From positions 1-49,674 of the forward strand of contig JAJNBL010000003.1 in the NCBI GenBank assembly GCA_021156175.1: a stretch of DNA of 49,674 nt, read 5' to 3'. The notes under the pieces are model-generated. The model did no database searches. It saw only the letters and a program-made list of their open reading frames with translations, and was not told the origin of the DNA. This DNA is from Rickettsiales bacterium. GTDB lineage: Bacteria; Pseudomonadota; Alphaproteobacteria; Rickettsiales; JAJNBL01. This document shows positions 34,197-43,513 of this stretch, in pieces (position 1 is the first letter of the stretch; each line of letters begins with the position of its first letter). Position numbers and translations under genes: made by a program.

Positions 34197-35612
34197 ATGC
34201 GCGATCCTTATCAGGCCATACAGGAATTGCTGGGTCCTAAAGCATGTTTCACCGATGCGCAGGATAAAGCGCCGTTTGAAACTCCGTGGCGTGGTGGTGC
34301 GGCAGGCAAGGCGGCGCTCGTGTGTTTCCCGGAGTCGACTGCGCAGGTCGCGGCACTTGTGAAATTATGTACAGAATCTCGTATCCCTATCGTCCCGCAA
34401 GGCGGAAATACGGGTTTAGTGCGTGGCTCAACGCCAGATGATAGCGGAAAAGAGGTGGTGATTAATCTCTCGCGGATGAAGGCGATTCGTGCGTTTGATC
34501 CAATTGCGCGTAGCGTGACGGTCGAGGCCGGATGTGTGCTGGCGAGCCTAAAAGAGCAGGTTGAGGCAAAAGGGTTATTATTTCCGCTTGGGATGGCGTC
34601 CGAAGGTAGTGCCGAGATTGGCGGATGTATTTCAACGAATGCGGGCGGTACGGCGGTACTGCGCTACGGAAATATGCGCGAGCTGGTCGCGGGGTTGGAG
34701 GTAGTACTTCCGAATGGGGAGATATTCAATTGCCTGCAAGCGCTTAAAAAAGATAATACTGGTTATGATTTAAAGCAATTGTTCATGGGGGCGGAAGGGA
34801 CGCTCGGGATTATCACTGCCGCAACCTTAAAATTATTTCCACTTCCAACTTCTACCGAGACAGCTTTCCTTCAACTTGCGAATCTCCAAGCCTCCTTGCC
34901 ACTACTGTCCTTGTTTCAGGAAAAGTCATCGGGGACTTTAACCGCATTTGAGCTTCTGCCTTCGTTAGGTATCCAATTGACAGAGAAACATATTCCCGGA
35001 GTAAAGAATCCTCTTGCAGGGTTAGGTAAAGGTGATTATGCGGTGCTGGTTGAGTTATCAGGTGATGATGCGGGGGCTTTGCGTTTGCGTCTGGAAGGAA
35101 TGCTCGAGGTGGGGTTACAAAAAGGCTGGATTACGGATGGGGTTATTGCAGAAAATGGCAATAAACGCAAAGGGTTATGGCAAATTCGTGAGAACCTAAG
35201 TGAAGCGCAAAAGAAGGAAGGAGCAACGATCAATTTCGATGTTACGGTCCCGATTGCTTCCGTCCCGGTGTTCATTGAAGAAGGTTTGGCGGCGATTGCG
35301 AAATTGGTACCAGGAATCCGGGCAGTGCCGTTTGGGCATTTGGGCGATGGGAATATCCATTTTAATCTCCTTCAGCCAGAAGCGCTTACGCCAGAAGAAT
35401 TTTTGGCTAAGAAGGGTGATGTAAAAGATAAAGTGTATGGTATAGTGCATTGTTATAATGGAAGTATTAGTGCGGAGCATGGGGTTGGTATGGAGCGTCG
35501 GAATGAGCTCTTAAAGTATAAATCGCCTGTCGCATTATCATTGATGCGGAGCATTAAGAAATCTATCGATCCGCACTTGATTATGAATCCTGGAAGAGTT
35601 TTTGAGGTCTAA
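34197..35612 (+). CDS. FAD-binding oxidoreductase, D-2-hydroxyglutarate dehydrogenase / GlcD family
   Basis: 471 residues. VAO-type FAD domain (about 35-215: PQGGNTGLVRGSTP, MASEGSAEIGGCISTNAGGTAVLRYGNMRE, MGAEGTLGIITAATLKLFP) and a C-terminal cap domain (about 220-470: PFGHLGDGNIHFNLLQP with metal-binding His, SISAEHGVGMERRNEL). By family it oxidises D-2-hydroxyglutarate, D-lactate or glycolate; length and motifs best fit D2HGDH. GAGG site 8 bases upstream of the ATG. Its stop overlaps the ATG of the next gene by one base (TAATG), so they are coupled. Confidence 0.88.
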   Translation: MRDPYQAIQELLGPKACFTDAQDKAPFETPWRGGAAGKAALVCFPESTAQVAALVKLCTESRIPIVPQGGNTGLVRGSTPDDSGKEVVINLSRMKAIRAFDPIARSVTVEAGCVLASLKEQVEAKGLLFPLGMASEGSAEIGGCISTNAGGTAVLRYGNMRELVAGLEVVLPNGEIFNCLQALKKDNTGYDLKQLFMGAEGTLGIITAATLKLFPLPTSTETAFLQLANLQASLPLLSLFQEKSSGTLTAFELLPSLGIQLTEKHIPGVKNPLAGLGKGDYAVLVELSGDDAGALRLRLEGMLEVGLQKGWITDGVIAENGNKRKGLWQIRENLSEAQKKEGATINFDVTVPIASVPVFIEEGLAAIAKLVPGIRAVPFGHLGDGNIHFNLLQPEALTPEEFLAKKGDVKDKVYGIVHCYNGSISAEHGVGMERRNELLKYKSPVALSLMRSIKKSIDPHLIMNPGRVFEV

Positions 35613-36937
35613 TGGTACAACGTCCAAACCGCAAAGGCTCAGCTAAACCGTTGACCCCGATTCAGGAAATATCCTTGGAAATCAATGAGCTTGGTGGCTT
35701 GGGCGATGGAATTGGCCTGTATGAAGGGCGTAGAGTGTATGTGCCTGGTGGTTTGCCGGGCGATCTTTTGACGGTGGGCTTGTATTCGGTAACAAAAGAC
35801 TCCGCCAAGGGAAATATCATTGAAATTCAAAAACCTAGTCCGGATCGTGTTCACCCCTTCTGTCTGCATTATACAGAATGTGGGGGGTGCAGCCTCCAGC
35901 ATTTGTCGGAATCACTCTATTACCAATTCAAGGAAGATCGCTTAAAGCGTGCGGTACGTGACGCAGGTTTTTCGGAAGATTTGGTCGAATCTTGTGTGAA
36001 AATCGGGAAATTTTCACGTCGTCGGGCAGTTTTTAAGGTAAAACGAGAGAAAAATAACGTTATTCTCGGGTATTTTAAAGAAAATTCGCATCTTTTATTC
36101 AATCTGAGCGCATGTGATGTGCTTTCTCCGGAAATTTTGAATCTTACTCTAGCTCTTAAGAAAGATATTCAAAGTAACAGATATCTTGCTGATATAGAAG
36201 AACTTTGTGTATCTATCCTCGATTCGGGGATGGATGTTATAATACAGGGAAGGAATGTTCCAGAACTTATTGATATAGAAGGGCTTGTTGCATTTTCTAA
36301 AGGGAAAAATATTGCCCGTATTGTTTGGAAAACAGAAAAGGAAATTATTCCCATTTTCCAACTAGGAGTTACCGCTGCGCGCATGGGCGAGATTGCTGTG
36401 CCGCTCCCCGTGGGAACCTTCCTTCAAGCGACCAAAACCGGTGAAACGGTGATGGCAGAGGCCATTCTTGAGATGGCAAAGCAATTGCCACAAGCGACTC
36501 AAATCATTGATCTTTACGCCGGATGTGGAACCTATAGCTTTCCCTTGGCATCCGCCCTTCCTTACGCCAGAATTCATGCGGTGGAAGGCAGTGAGGCGAT
36601 GGTTGGTGCGATTAAACAGGCTTCTCGCGCGAATGGATTAGAGGGAAGGGTGACGGCGGAATCTCGGGACTTATTTAAGAAACCTTTTACTCATCAGGAG
36701 CTTAAGCGTTTTGATATGGCGGTGATTAACCCGCCGCGCAATGGGGCGGAAACGCAAACACGCGCTTTGGCGGAAAGTAATATAAAGAAAATCGTGATGG
36801 TATCGTGTAACCCTGCGACCTTCTCGCGTGATGCTAAGATCCTGAAAGAAAAAGGATTTTCTCTTATGCGAGCGCTGCCGATTGACCAGTTTTATGGCTC
36901 AGCGCATTTGGAGCTAGTGGCGGTGTTTGTGCGTTAG
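35612..36937 (+). CDS. Class I SAM-dependent RNA m5U methyltransferase (RumA/RlmD family)
   Basis: 441 residues. N-terminal TRAM-like domain (about 17-72), Fe-S cluster cysteines C84, C90, C93 and C168, then the methyltransferase domain with IIDLYAGCGTYSFPLA (SAM binding), INPPRNG and catalytic Cys399 in VMVSCNPATFSRD. It methylates U to m5U in 23S rRNA (RlmC/RlmD class) or tRNA (TrmA class). The presence of the Fe-S cysteines favours rRNA. Coupled to the preceding oxidoreductase gene. The middle third (about 36100-36350) is more AT-rich than the rest. Confidence 0.88.
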   Translation: MVQRPNRKGSAKPLTPIQEISLEINELGGLGDGIGLYEGRRVYVPGGLPGDLLTVGLYSVTKDSAKGNIIEIQKPSPDRVHPFCLHYTECGGCSLQHLSESLYYQFKEDRLKRAVRDAGFSEDLVESCVKIGKFSRRRAVFKVKREKNNVILGYFKENSHLLFNLSACDVLSPEILNLTLALKKDIQSNRYLADIEELCVSILDSGMDVIIQGRNVPELIDIEGLVAFSKGKNIARIVWKTEKEIIPIFQLGVTAARMGEIAVPLPVGTFLQATKTGETVMAEAILEMAKQLPQATQIIDLYAGCGTYSFPLASALPYARIHAVEGSEAMVGAIKQASRANGLEGRVTAESRDLFKKPFTHQELKRFDMAVINPPRNGAETQTRALAESNIKKIVMVSCNPATFSRDAKILKEKGFSLMRALPIDQFYGSAHLELVAVFVR

Positions 36938-36980
36938 TTTGTATTTCATACAGAGGTTAGAAAAGGTAGAACAATCGAAA

Positions 36981-37096
36981 GAGGTCGTCATTGCGAGGAG
37001 GAGTGAAACGACGACGTGGCAATCCAGATAATTTACTGAAATAAAGATCGTTTTTGTTTTAGGCTGGATCGCTTCGTTCCTCGCGATGACGACCTC
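36981..37096. repeat. Palindromic element, type 1, copy C
   Basis: Arms GAGGTCGTCATTGCGAGGAGGAGTGAAACGACG... and ...GATCGCTTCGTTCCTCGCGATGACGACCTC around an AT-rich centre of about 40 bases. It lies between the methyltransferase gene and the lipoprotein gene. Here the extra GTGAAACGACG is in the left arm, the reverse orientation to copy A. Confidence 0.85.
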
Positions 37097-37147
37097 TTAT
37101 AATCTCTCTATCTCTTGCTTTGCGGCATACCTTAAAATAGCGGCAAT

Positions 37148-37179
37148 AAAAAAACCCCGGTGAATGACCGGGGTTTTTA
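37148..37179. terminator. Bidirectional terminator
   Basis: AAAAAAACCCCGGT-GAATG-ACCGGGGTTTTTAT: a 13-base-pair stem, T-rich on both ends, just past the stop of the minus-strand lipoprotein gene. It can end transcripts from both directions. Confidence 0.9.
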
Positions 37180-37195
37180 TTATTAATTGATTGTA

Positions 37196-37591
37196 TTATC
37201 TATTGCTTACTTCTACAAGAATCGCATTTTCCAAATTCTTCACCCAGCCGTTATAGTTGCTGTGGATTTTGTTTGAAGTTGGATCGTATTTCAGGTTCTC
37301 TGAGCGGTTATAGTCGATAGAGAAAGCCGAGGTGGTGTAGTTTACATCGACAACGGCGGTATGTTTACCGCGGATGTTAATAGTTGCCTGGATTTTGTTT
37401 GGCCCTTTCTCGGTTGTACGCCAGCCAAGTCCCGCTGCGGCACGTTTAATACCTTTTGCGACCGCTTCATTGCTTGCGGCAGGCTTATCGAAGCTCACTT
37501 TTTGTCCGGTGTAGAGATCAGAAGTCCGGCATGCCGCCATGGTAAATGCTAGCACTACTACGATAGAAAGTTTAATTAATAACGACTTCAT
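37196..37591 (-). CDS. Small lipoprotein of unknown function
   Basis: 131 residues. Lipoprotein signal MKSLLIKLSIVVVLAFTMAAC with Cys21 as the acylated residue. The mature part is a compact alpha/beta domain (YTGQKVSFDKPAASNEAVAKGIKRAAAGLGWRT, INIRGKHTAVVDVNYT, NWVKNLENAIL-like end). The -2/-3 context does not force retention at the inner membrane, so outer-membrane location through LolA is likely. No enzyme motif is seen. GAGG site 7 bases before the ATG; a terminator follows. Confidence 0.8.
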   Translation of the reverse strand: MKSLLIKLSIVVVLAFTMAACRTSDLYTGQKVSFDKPAASNEAVAKGIKRAAAGLGWRTTEKGPNKIQATINIRGKHTAVVDVNYTTSAFSIDYNRSENLKYDPTSNKIHSNYNGWVKNLENAILVEVSNR

Positions 37592-37681
37592 GAGAATACC
37601 TCAATCAATGGGGGGTTGAAGAAAAACAGCCATGTCCAGATATAAAGAGTTGTGCCACAAAAAGCAATAGGATGCGGTTTA

Positions 37682-39640
37682 TTACGCCGCTTCCACGCTC
37701 AGTGCTTCGCTTAGGAAACTATCCAAACGTTCCGAAAACCCGCGTGGATCCGGGATATGCTCGCCCTCGACAATGCATGCGCGCTCGAAAAGTAAGCGTG
37801 CAGCATCTTTGGCGCGTGCATCCTCAGGGGATTTTGCGATGGTTTGATAAATCTTCTGAATAATCGGGTGTTTCGGGTTAAGTTCCAATATCTTGGCGCT
37901 GGATTTTGGCAGCTGCTTTTGCTCCACCAAGAACCGCTCCATGCGGATATCCATTCCGTATTCTCCGACCGCTAAACATACTGGGCTTGCGGTGAGTTTA
38001 TTGGAGATGCGCACGTCGGAAATTTTGTCTTTTAAGGTCTCACGGAAGAAGTGGACGAGTTCCTTATCTTCGCTTGAAAGGGATTCCTCTTTCTCTTTGA
38101 TTTTGTTCTTCTTTTCGTTCACTTTTTCGGAAGTGGTCTTGCCTGCATCTTCTTCTAGTTCAGGTTTATCACCGAGGTTATCAAGGTCAATTCCACTGCG
38201 GGTGACTGAGCAAAATCCCTTTTCCTTATAGTCGTTATTGACGTTTACCCAGAAATCATCGACTGCATCGGAAAGCAGCAGGACTTCGATATCTTTGCTT
38301 AAGAAGCCCTCGATTTGCGGGCTTTTCATCATGGATTCGATGCTGTCTCCGGTGAGGTAATAAATCTGGTTCTGCCCAGGTTTCATGCGGGCGATGTATT
38401 CATCCAGGCTCACTAACGCGCCGTCGGAACGGGTGGTGCGGAAGCGGCAGACATCAAAAATCGCGTCGCGGTCTTCCATGGCATCACACAAACCTTCTTT
38501 CATCACGGGGCCAAAATTTTCCCAAAATGCTTTGAATTCTTCTGGTTTATTAGCAGCTTGAGTTTTAAGTTCTCCGTAAACTTTCTTCGCGACTGCTTTT
38601 TTGATCCGGTGGATTGTTGCATTATGTTGCAGGCTTTCGCGGCTGATATTCAGCGGAAGATCTTCGGAATCCACGATCCCGCGGATGAAGCGCATGTGGG
38701 TGGGGATGAGGTCAATCCCTTCGTCGGTGATATAAACGCGGCGGACATAAAGCTTCACGCGGCGCGCGCGGTCAGGGTGGTAGAGGTCAAACGGCTTCAT
38801 CGTTGGGATGAAGAGGAGTGTGGTATATTCCAGCGCCCCTTCGGCTTTTTGGTGGATGGTGAGCCATGGTTCGTCACCACTATGGGAGACGTGGCGGTAG
38901 AACTCATTATATTGCTCTTGAGTGACGTCCGATTTGGCCCGAGTCCAGAGGGCGGAAGCCTTGTTCAGCGTTTCCTGTTTGTCATCCTCATCAATAAAGA
39001 GGATCGGGAGCGAAATATGATCGGAATAAGTGGTTGCAATGTGTTTGATCCGGTGTTTATCGAGGTAATCATCCATATTCTCGCGTAAATGGAGCTCAAT
39101 ACGGGTTCCGCGGGAGAAATCGCCTTCGGCTTCTTGAATCGTAAATTCGCCGGTGCCATCGGATTCCCAAGCGAAGGCTTGAGTTTCTCCGGCTTTACGG
39201 CTGATGACTTTCACGCGATCTGCAACCATGAAGGAGGAATAGAATCCCACCCCAAATTGGCCGATCAGCTGGATATCTTTTTTGCTGTCCCCGCTAATAT
39301 TTTCCACGAAGCGCTGGGTGCCGGAGCGGGCAATCGTGCCGAGCTGGTCGATCAGTTCCTCGCGGTTCATGCCGATGCCGGTATCGGTGATGGTGAGTGT
39401 CCGAGCTTTTTTATTAATCTCTAATGTAACGTGCAGTTCCGGTGCATCTGCCAGTAATTCTGGCTTGGTAATGGCTTGATAGCGAAGTTTATCGCAGGCA
39501 TCCGAGGCGTTGGAAATAAGTTCGCGGAGGAAAATATCTTTATTCGTATAAAGCGAATGGATCATCAGATGGAGGATTTTTCCGACTTCCGCGTCAAATT
39601 TCCGGGTTTCAGTCGCGGGTGCTTTCGTTTTAGTGGTCAT
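37682..39640 (-). CDS. htpG: Molecular chaperone HtpG (bacterial Hsp90)
   Basis: 652 residues. GHKL ATPase domain (ELISNASDACDKLRY, ITDTGIGMNREELI, IGQFGVGFYSSFMVAD), middle domain (LYVRRVYITDEG, RGIVDSEDLPLNISRE) and C-terminal dimerisation domain, in full Hsp90 order. The start is placed at 39640 (MTTKTKAPATETRKF), where GGAG lies 6 bases upstream; the ATG at 39652 would use that GGAG as codons. It folds client proteins under stress. No heat-shock promoter could be assigned with confidence. Confidence 0.96.
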   Translation of the reverse strand: MTTKTKAPATETRKFDAEVGKILHLMIHSLYTNKDIFLRELISNASDACDKLRYQAITKPELLADAPELHVTLEINKKARTLTITDTGIGMNREELIDQLGTIARSGTQRFVENISGDSKKDIQLIGQFGVGFYSSFMVADRVKVISRKAGETQAFAWESDGTGEFTIQEAEGDFSRGTRIELHLRENMDDYLDKHRIKHIATTYSDHISLPILFIDEDDKQETLNKASALWTRAKSDVTQEQYNEFYRHVSHSGDEPWLTIHQKAEGALEYTTLLFIPTMKPFDLYHPDRARRVKLYVRRVYITDEGIDLIPTHMRFIRGIVDSEDLPLNISRESLQHNATIHRIKKAVAKKVYGELKTQAANKPEEFKAFWENFGPVMKEGLCDAMEDRDAIFDVCRFRTTRSDGALVSLDEYIARMKPGQNQIYYLTGDSIESMMKSPQIEGFLSKDIEVLLLSDAVDDFWVNVNNDYKEKGFCSVTRSGIDLDNLGDKPELEEDAGKTTSEKVNEKKNKIKEKEESLSSEDKELVHFFRETLKDKISDVRISNKLTASPVCLAVGEYGMDIRMERFLVEQKQLPKSSAKILELNPKHPIIQKIYQTIAKSPEDARAKDAARLLFERACIVEGEHIPDPRGFSERLDSFLSEALSVEAA

Positions 39641-39791
39641 GAGGGGCTCCATAATTTTTATAGCAATGTGTTGTTCTATGTAAGTGATCTGATCGGAATT
39701 TCAAGAGGGGAAAAACTTTTCCTATTTCTCACATGACAATTCCCCTGGATTTTGTACTATCGCTGCCAATCGAAATTTTATATCCGGTACT

Positions 39792-41588
39792 ATGGCCTCT
39801 GCTTCTTCGCTCATCACCCATAACCACGACATCCTGGTCATTGGGGCAGGAGGGGCAGGGCTGATGGCGACTCTTTCCGCGATTCGAAGTGCTGAAGAAG
39901 CCGGAAAATCTTTTTCCATTGCCTGTATCAGTAAAGTCCCTCCCACGCGAAGCCATACGGTTGCTGCGCAAGGTGGAATCAATGCTGCGCTGGGGAATCT
40001 GGGTGAAGACCGGTGGCAGTGGCATATGTATGATACGGTGCGGGGTGGCGATTGGCTGGGTGATCAGGATGCGATTGCTTATATGTGCCAACATGCGGCT
40101 GAGGCGGTGCGGACATTAGAGCAATGGGGAGTGCCTTTTTCCCGTGCAGATAATGGCATGATAGATCAGCGGATTTACGGTGGGCAATCGACCCAATATG
40201 GCAAGGGAGGATTTGCGCATCGTGCGTGCTATGCGGCGGATCGGACCGGTCAGGCGATCTTGCATACACTTTATCAGCAATCGCTTAAAGGCGGATGCCA
40301 ATTCTTTGTGGAATACCTTGTGCTCGATCTTCTGATGGATGAAGGCGTGTGCCGTGGTGCGCTTGCCCTTGAGATCGAAACCGGTGTGATCCATGTTTTT
40401 CGGGCGCATGCAGTGATCCTTGCGACAGGTGGCTATGGCCAGGTCTATCAGGCAAGTACGAGTTCCAGTATCTGTACGGGCGATGGGAATGCGATGGTGC
40501 TTCGTGCAGGTCTACCGCTCCAGGATATGGAATGTGTTCAGTTTCATCCCACGGGATTGCATGGTTCGGGCCTCTTGATTACTGAGGCGGCACGCGGGGA
40601 GGGCGGCTATCTGCTCAATAAAGAAGGTGAGCGGTTTATGTATCGCTATGCTCCGTCCTATGGGGAACTTGCCTCTAGGGATATCATCGCGCGGGCGATG
40701 GCAACCGAAATTGCACAAAAACGGGGATGTGGCGAGCATGCGGATCATTTGTATCTTTCGCTCACCCATTTGCCCAAGGAAATTTTGGAGAAGAAACTCC
40801 CAACGGTTCGCGAGATTGCCAAGAATTTTGCGCGGATTGACCCTGCGCGTGATCCGATTCCTGTGCTCCCAACCGTGCATTACACGATGGGAGGGATTCC
40901 CGTAAGCTTACAGGGGCAGGCGCTGGATGCTGAAAATACTCCGGTTCCGGGGCTTTATGCGGCGGGAGAGGCGGCATGTGTTTCGGTACATGGCGCGAAT
41001 CGACTGGGCTGTAACTCCCTGCTCGATTTGATCGTATTTGGCAAATTGGCAGCACACACGGCGGTGAATGGAATTAATGCGACTTCCCATAAACCCTTGA
41101 ACGCCTCTTCGTATGAGGGCTCGCTTGGACGGTTAGCGCGTATTCGGACGGCAAAGGGGTATAGTACCGTAGCTTCCCTCAGGAAAGAAATGAAAGACGC
41201 AATGGCGGAACATGCGGGCGTATTTAGGACAAAAGCCCTGCTCGAATCGGGCGAGCGCGTGATCCATATGCTGTATCATGCGTTTGATGCCGATTTACTC
41301 GTACGTGACCGGGGGATGCACTGGAATACCGAGGTGATTGAGGCGCTCGAGCTTGAAAACCTGCTGCTCCAAAGCATCGTGACACTGGCTTCCGCGCATT
41401 CTCGCAAAGAAAGCCGCGGCGCGCATTATCGGGAAGATCATCCAGATCGGAATGATAAAAAATACCTCCACCATATCCTGTGTGGCTTAAACCATAAAGG
41501 CGAGCCGCAGCTTACAACCCGGCCTGTGCGGATAGGAGAAGGAGGGGAAGAGGTGCCTTCCTTCCCGCCGGAGAAGCGGGGATATTAA
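39792..41588 (+). CDS. sdhA: Succinate dehydrogenase flavoprotein subunit
   Basis: 598 residues. Complex II / TCA cycle subunit that oxidises succinate to fumarate. FAD motif ILVIGAGGAGLMA, covalent-FAD His55 in PTRSHTVAAQGGINAALGN, substrate loop FHPTGLHGSGLLITEAARGEGG, active-site Arg region NFARIDPARDPIPVLPTVHYTMGGIP, and HGANRLGCNSLLDLIVFGK. All family blocks are intact. No sdhB, sdhC or sdhD lies in the window on either side, which is unusual since alphaproteobacteria normally keep sdhCDAB together. It is therefore either a displaced sdhA or a second copy. Confidence 0.93.
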   Translation: MASASSLITHNHDILVIGAGGAGLMATLSAIRSAEEAGKSFSIACISKVPPTRSHTVAAQGGINAALGNLGEDRWQWHMYDTVRGGDWLGDQDAIAYMCQHAAEAVRTLEQWGVPFSRADNGMIDQRIYGGQSTQYGKGGFAHRACYAADRTGQAILHTLYQQSLKGGCQFFVEYLVLDLLMDEGVCRGALALEIETGVIHVFRAHAVILATGGYGQVYQASTSSSICTGDGNAMVLRAGLPLQDMECVQFHPTGLHGSGLLITEAARGEGGYLLNKEGERFMYRYAPSYGELASRDIIARAMATEIAQKRGCGEHADHLYLSLTHLPKEILEKKLPTVREIAKNFARIDPARDPIPVLPTVHYTMGGIPVSLQGQALDAENTPVPGLYAAGEAACVSVHGANRLGCNSLLDLIVFGKLAAHTAVNGINATSHKPLNASSYEGSLGRLARIRTAKGYSTVASLRKEMKDAMAEHAGVFRTKALLESGERVIHMLYHAFDADLLVRDRGMHWNTEVIEALELENLLLQSIVTLASAHSRKESRGAHYREDHPDRNDKKYLHHILCGLNHKGEPQLTTRPVRIGEGGEEVPSFPPEKRGY

Positions 41589-41644
41589 GCTTTGTTATCT
41601 CCCCCTTGCCAGTACCTTATCATCTCGTTATACTACCCCGCCTT

Positions 41645-42760
41645 ATGAGCAACATTTCCACACCGTATCGCATCATCCCCACCGGGGGCACTATCGGCAT
41701 TATTGGCGGAGGCCAGTTAGGCCGCATGACCGCTTTGGCTGCCGCGAATCTGGGATATAAAGTCCATAGCTTTGTTGAGCGCGAGCGCGATCCTGCAACG
41801 CAAGTCTCCAATGCGATTACGATTGCCCCATTTACGGATATTGCTGCGATGGAAAAATTCACACAAAGCGTGGATGTGGTGACATTTGAGTTTGAAAATA
41901 TTCCACATAAACCGCTTCAAGCTATTGATGGGAAGGCGGAGCTTTGCCCCGGTTGGCAGGCGCTGCATATCGCGCAGCACCGTATCCGCGAGAAAGAATT
42001 CTTTCAGACACATGCAGTGCCCACGACGCGTTTTGTGCCCGTTTCGGATAGAAATGAACTGATCCAAGCAGTACAAAAAATAGGCCGGCCAAGCGTTTTA
42101 AAGACCGCAGAAATGGGCTATGACGGCAAAGGCCAGTTCGTGATCAAGGAATCGACCGATCTGGAGACGCTTTGGAATGTCGTGGAATCAACGATCCTCA
42201 CAACCAATAGTGCAATGAAGCTGGTGCTCGAGGCGTTTGTGGATTTTGAGCGCGAGATTTCAGTCGTCGTTGCGCGCGCAAAAGATGGAAAGATTGTGCC
42301 GTATGCGCCATCGGACAATGTGCATAAGAATGGGATACTCGATACGAGTACCGTGCCTTCGACCGTTGCCTCCTCGATTGCCAAAGAAGCGCAAGGAATT
42401 GCCTGCAAAGTGGCGGAAGCGATTGGATTCGTGGGTGTCATGGCGGTGGAGTTTTTCGTAACGCGCGAGGGAAAATTGCTCGTGAATGAAATGGCACCGC
42501 GTCCGCATAATTCCGGTCACTGGACGATGGATGGGTGCGTGACCAGCCAGTTTGAGCAACATGTTCGCGCGGTGTGCGGCTTGCCGCTGGGCGATGTGAC
42601 GATCCGTTCACGCGTTGTAATGCAGAATCTGATTGGTCCCAATATTGCGAAGTGGGAAGAATATATCCGCGAACCGAACGCCAAGCTTCATATTTACGGC
42701 AAGAAAGATGCGCGTGAAGGCCGAAAGATGGGGCATGTGAATTTACTGAAGCTGCTTTAA
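41645..42760 (+). CDS. purK: N5-carboxyaminoimidazole ribonucleotide synthase
   Basis: 371 residues. ATP-grasp enzyme of purine synthesis that makes N5-CAIR from AIR, bicarbonate and ATP. IGIIGGGQLGRMTALAAANLGY at the N-terminus, KTAEMGYDGKGQFVI, LEAFVDFEREISVVVAR, AVEFFVTREGKLLVNEMAPRPHNSGHWTMDGC are all family blocks. The start is set at 41645 (MSNISTPYR); an in-frame upstream ATG at 41606 overlaps the sdhA spacer without a good site. Its usual partner purE is not adjacent. The tRNA-Ala promoter begins 20 bases after the stop. Confidence 0.94.
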   Translation: MSNISTPYRIIPTGGTIGIIGGGQLGRMTALAAANLGYKVHSFVERERDPATQVSNAITIAPFTDIAAMEKFTQSVDVVTFEFENIPHKPLQAIDGKAELCPGWQALHIAQHRIREKEFFQTHAVPTTRFVPVSDRNELIQAVQKIGRPSVLKTAEMGYDGKGQFVIKESTDLETLWNVVESTILTTNSAMKLVLEAFVDFEREISVVVARAKDGKIVPYAPSDNVHKNGILDTSTVPSTVASSIAKEAQGIACKVAEAIGFVGVMAVEFFVTREGKLLVNEMAPRPHNSGHWTMDGCVTSQFEQHVRAVCGLPLGDVTIRSRVVMQNLIGPNIAKWEEYIREPNAKLHIYGKKDAREGRKMGHVNLLKLL

Positions 42761-42779
42761 GCTCGGCATCAGAAAACAC

Positions 42780-42808
42780 TTGCTTTTACCCTAGGACTTT
42801 CCTAAAAA
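42780..42808 (+). promoter_or_regulatory. Promoter of tRNA-Ala
   Basis: TTGCTT (42780-42785), a 17-base spacer, and TAAAAA (42803-42808) lie 13 bases before the tRNA 5' end. Confidence 0.5.
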
Positions 42809-42821
42809 TGAAATCCCTCGT

Positions 42822-42897
<76 letters not shown>

Positions 42898-42951
42898 CTC
42901 TTTAGCTCCCGAATATTCGCATCTCAGTTAAATACCATTTTCATATATGCC

Positions 42952-43470
42952 CTAATAATTTACGTCTATCGCGTAAGTATAGCATTCGCCTGGACACGAA
43001 ATTCTTTTGGGTTCCTGAATAGCAATAGAGTACGCATTAGAAGAAAGAATCGATTTCTTTATATTTTCAACGTAACGCCTTTGTTCTGCTTCGAGGCCAG
43101 GGAATTTGGTAGAAAAATTTTCCTTCGCTGGTGAAAGTTTTTTTGTTTTGGATTTAGCACGTTTTTCTTTGCGTAGTCCCAAGGCTTTTGCAACCCTTCA
43201 CAGGTATGTACGCCAATTCTTAATTTGGCAGCAAGTTCTTCTTCATGGACATATTCTTCAGAATAATGTCTGTACGCGAAGGCGTATCCCAATTTTACCA
43301 TTTCCTGGCCGATATCCTTTCCATTAGAAGAACACTTTGAAAGGGATCGACCATACATGTCTGTTTTAGCACTTTTACAGGTTACCTCCTTTGCCCGGAG
43401 GAGCTTATCCAAATGTTCTTTTGCTTACTATAACGCAAAGTATGTTCCATAAGAATCTTAATTTTACCAT
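42952..43470 (-). pseudogene. Broken staphylococcal-nuclease-like gene
   Basis: Two minus-strand frames together give one SNase-like protein: KEHLDKLLRAKEVTCKSAKTDMYGRSLSKC, then MVKLGYAFAYRHYSEEYVHEEELAAK and CEGLQKPWDY in one frame. It continues after a shift near 43175 as RKEKRAKSKTKKLS...CPGECYTYAIDVNY. The C...DxYGR..C and P-W-x-[WY]-R landmarks of the family are there, with the last one split exactly at the frameshift. At the 5' end a plausible signal-peptide start (MVKLRFLWNILCVIVS, ATG at 43470) leads into a different frame and the first half of the nuclease fold is missing. It is therefore truncated and frameshifted, and not likely active. Confidence 0.7.
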
Positions 43471-43513
43471 AGATAAGTTAAACTACAGTAACGACTCTTA
43501 AGAGAAATATTTT

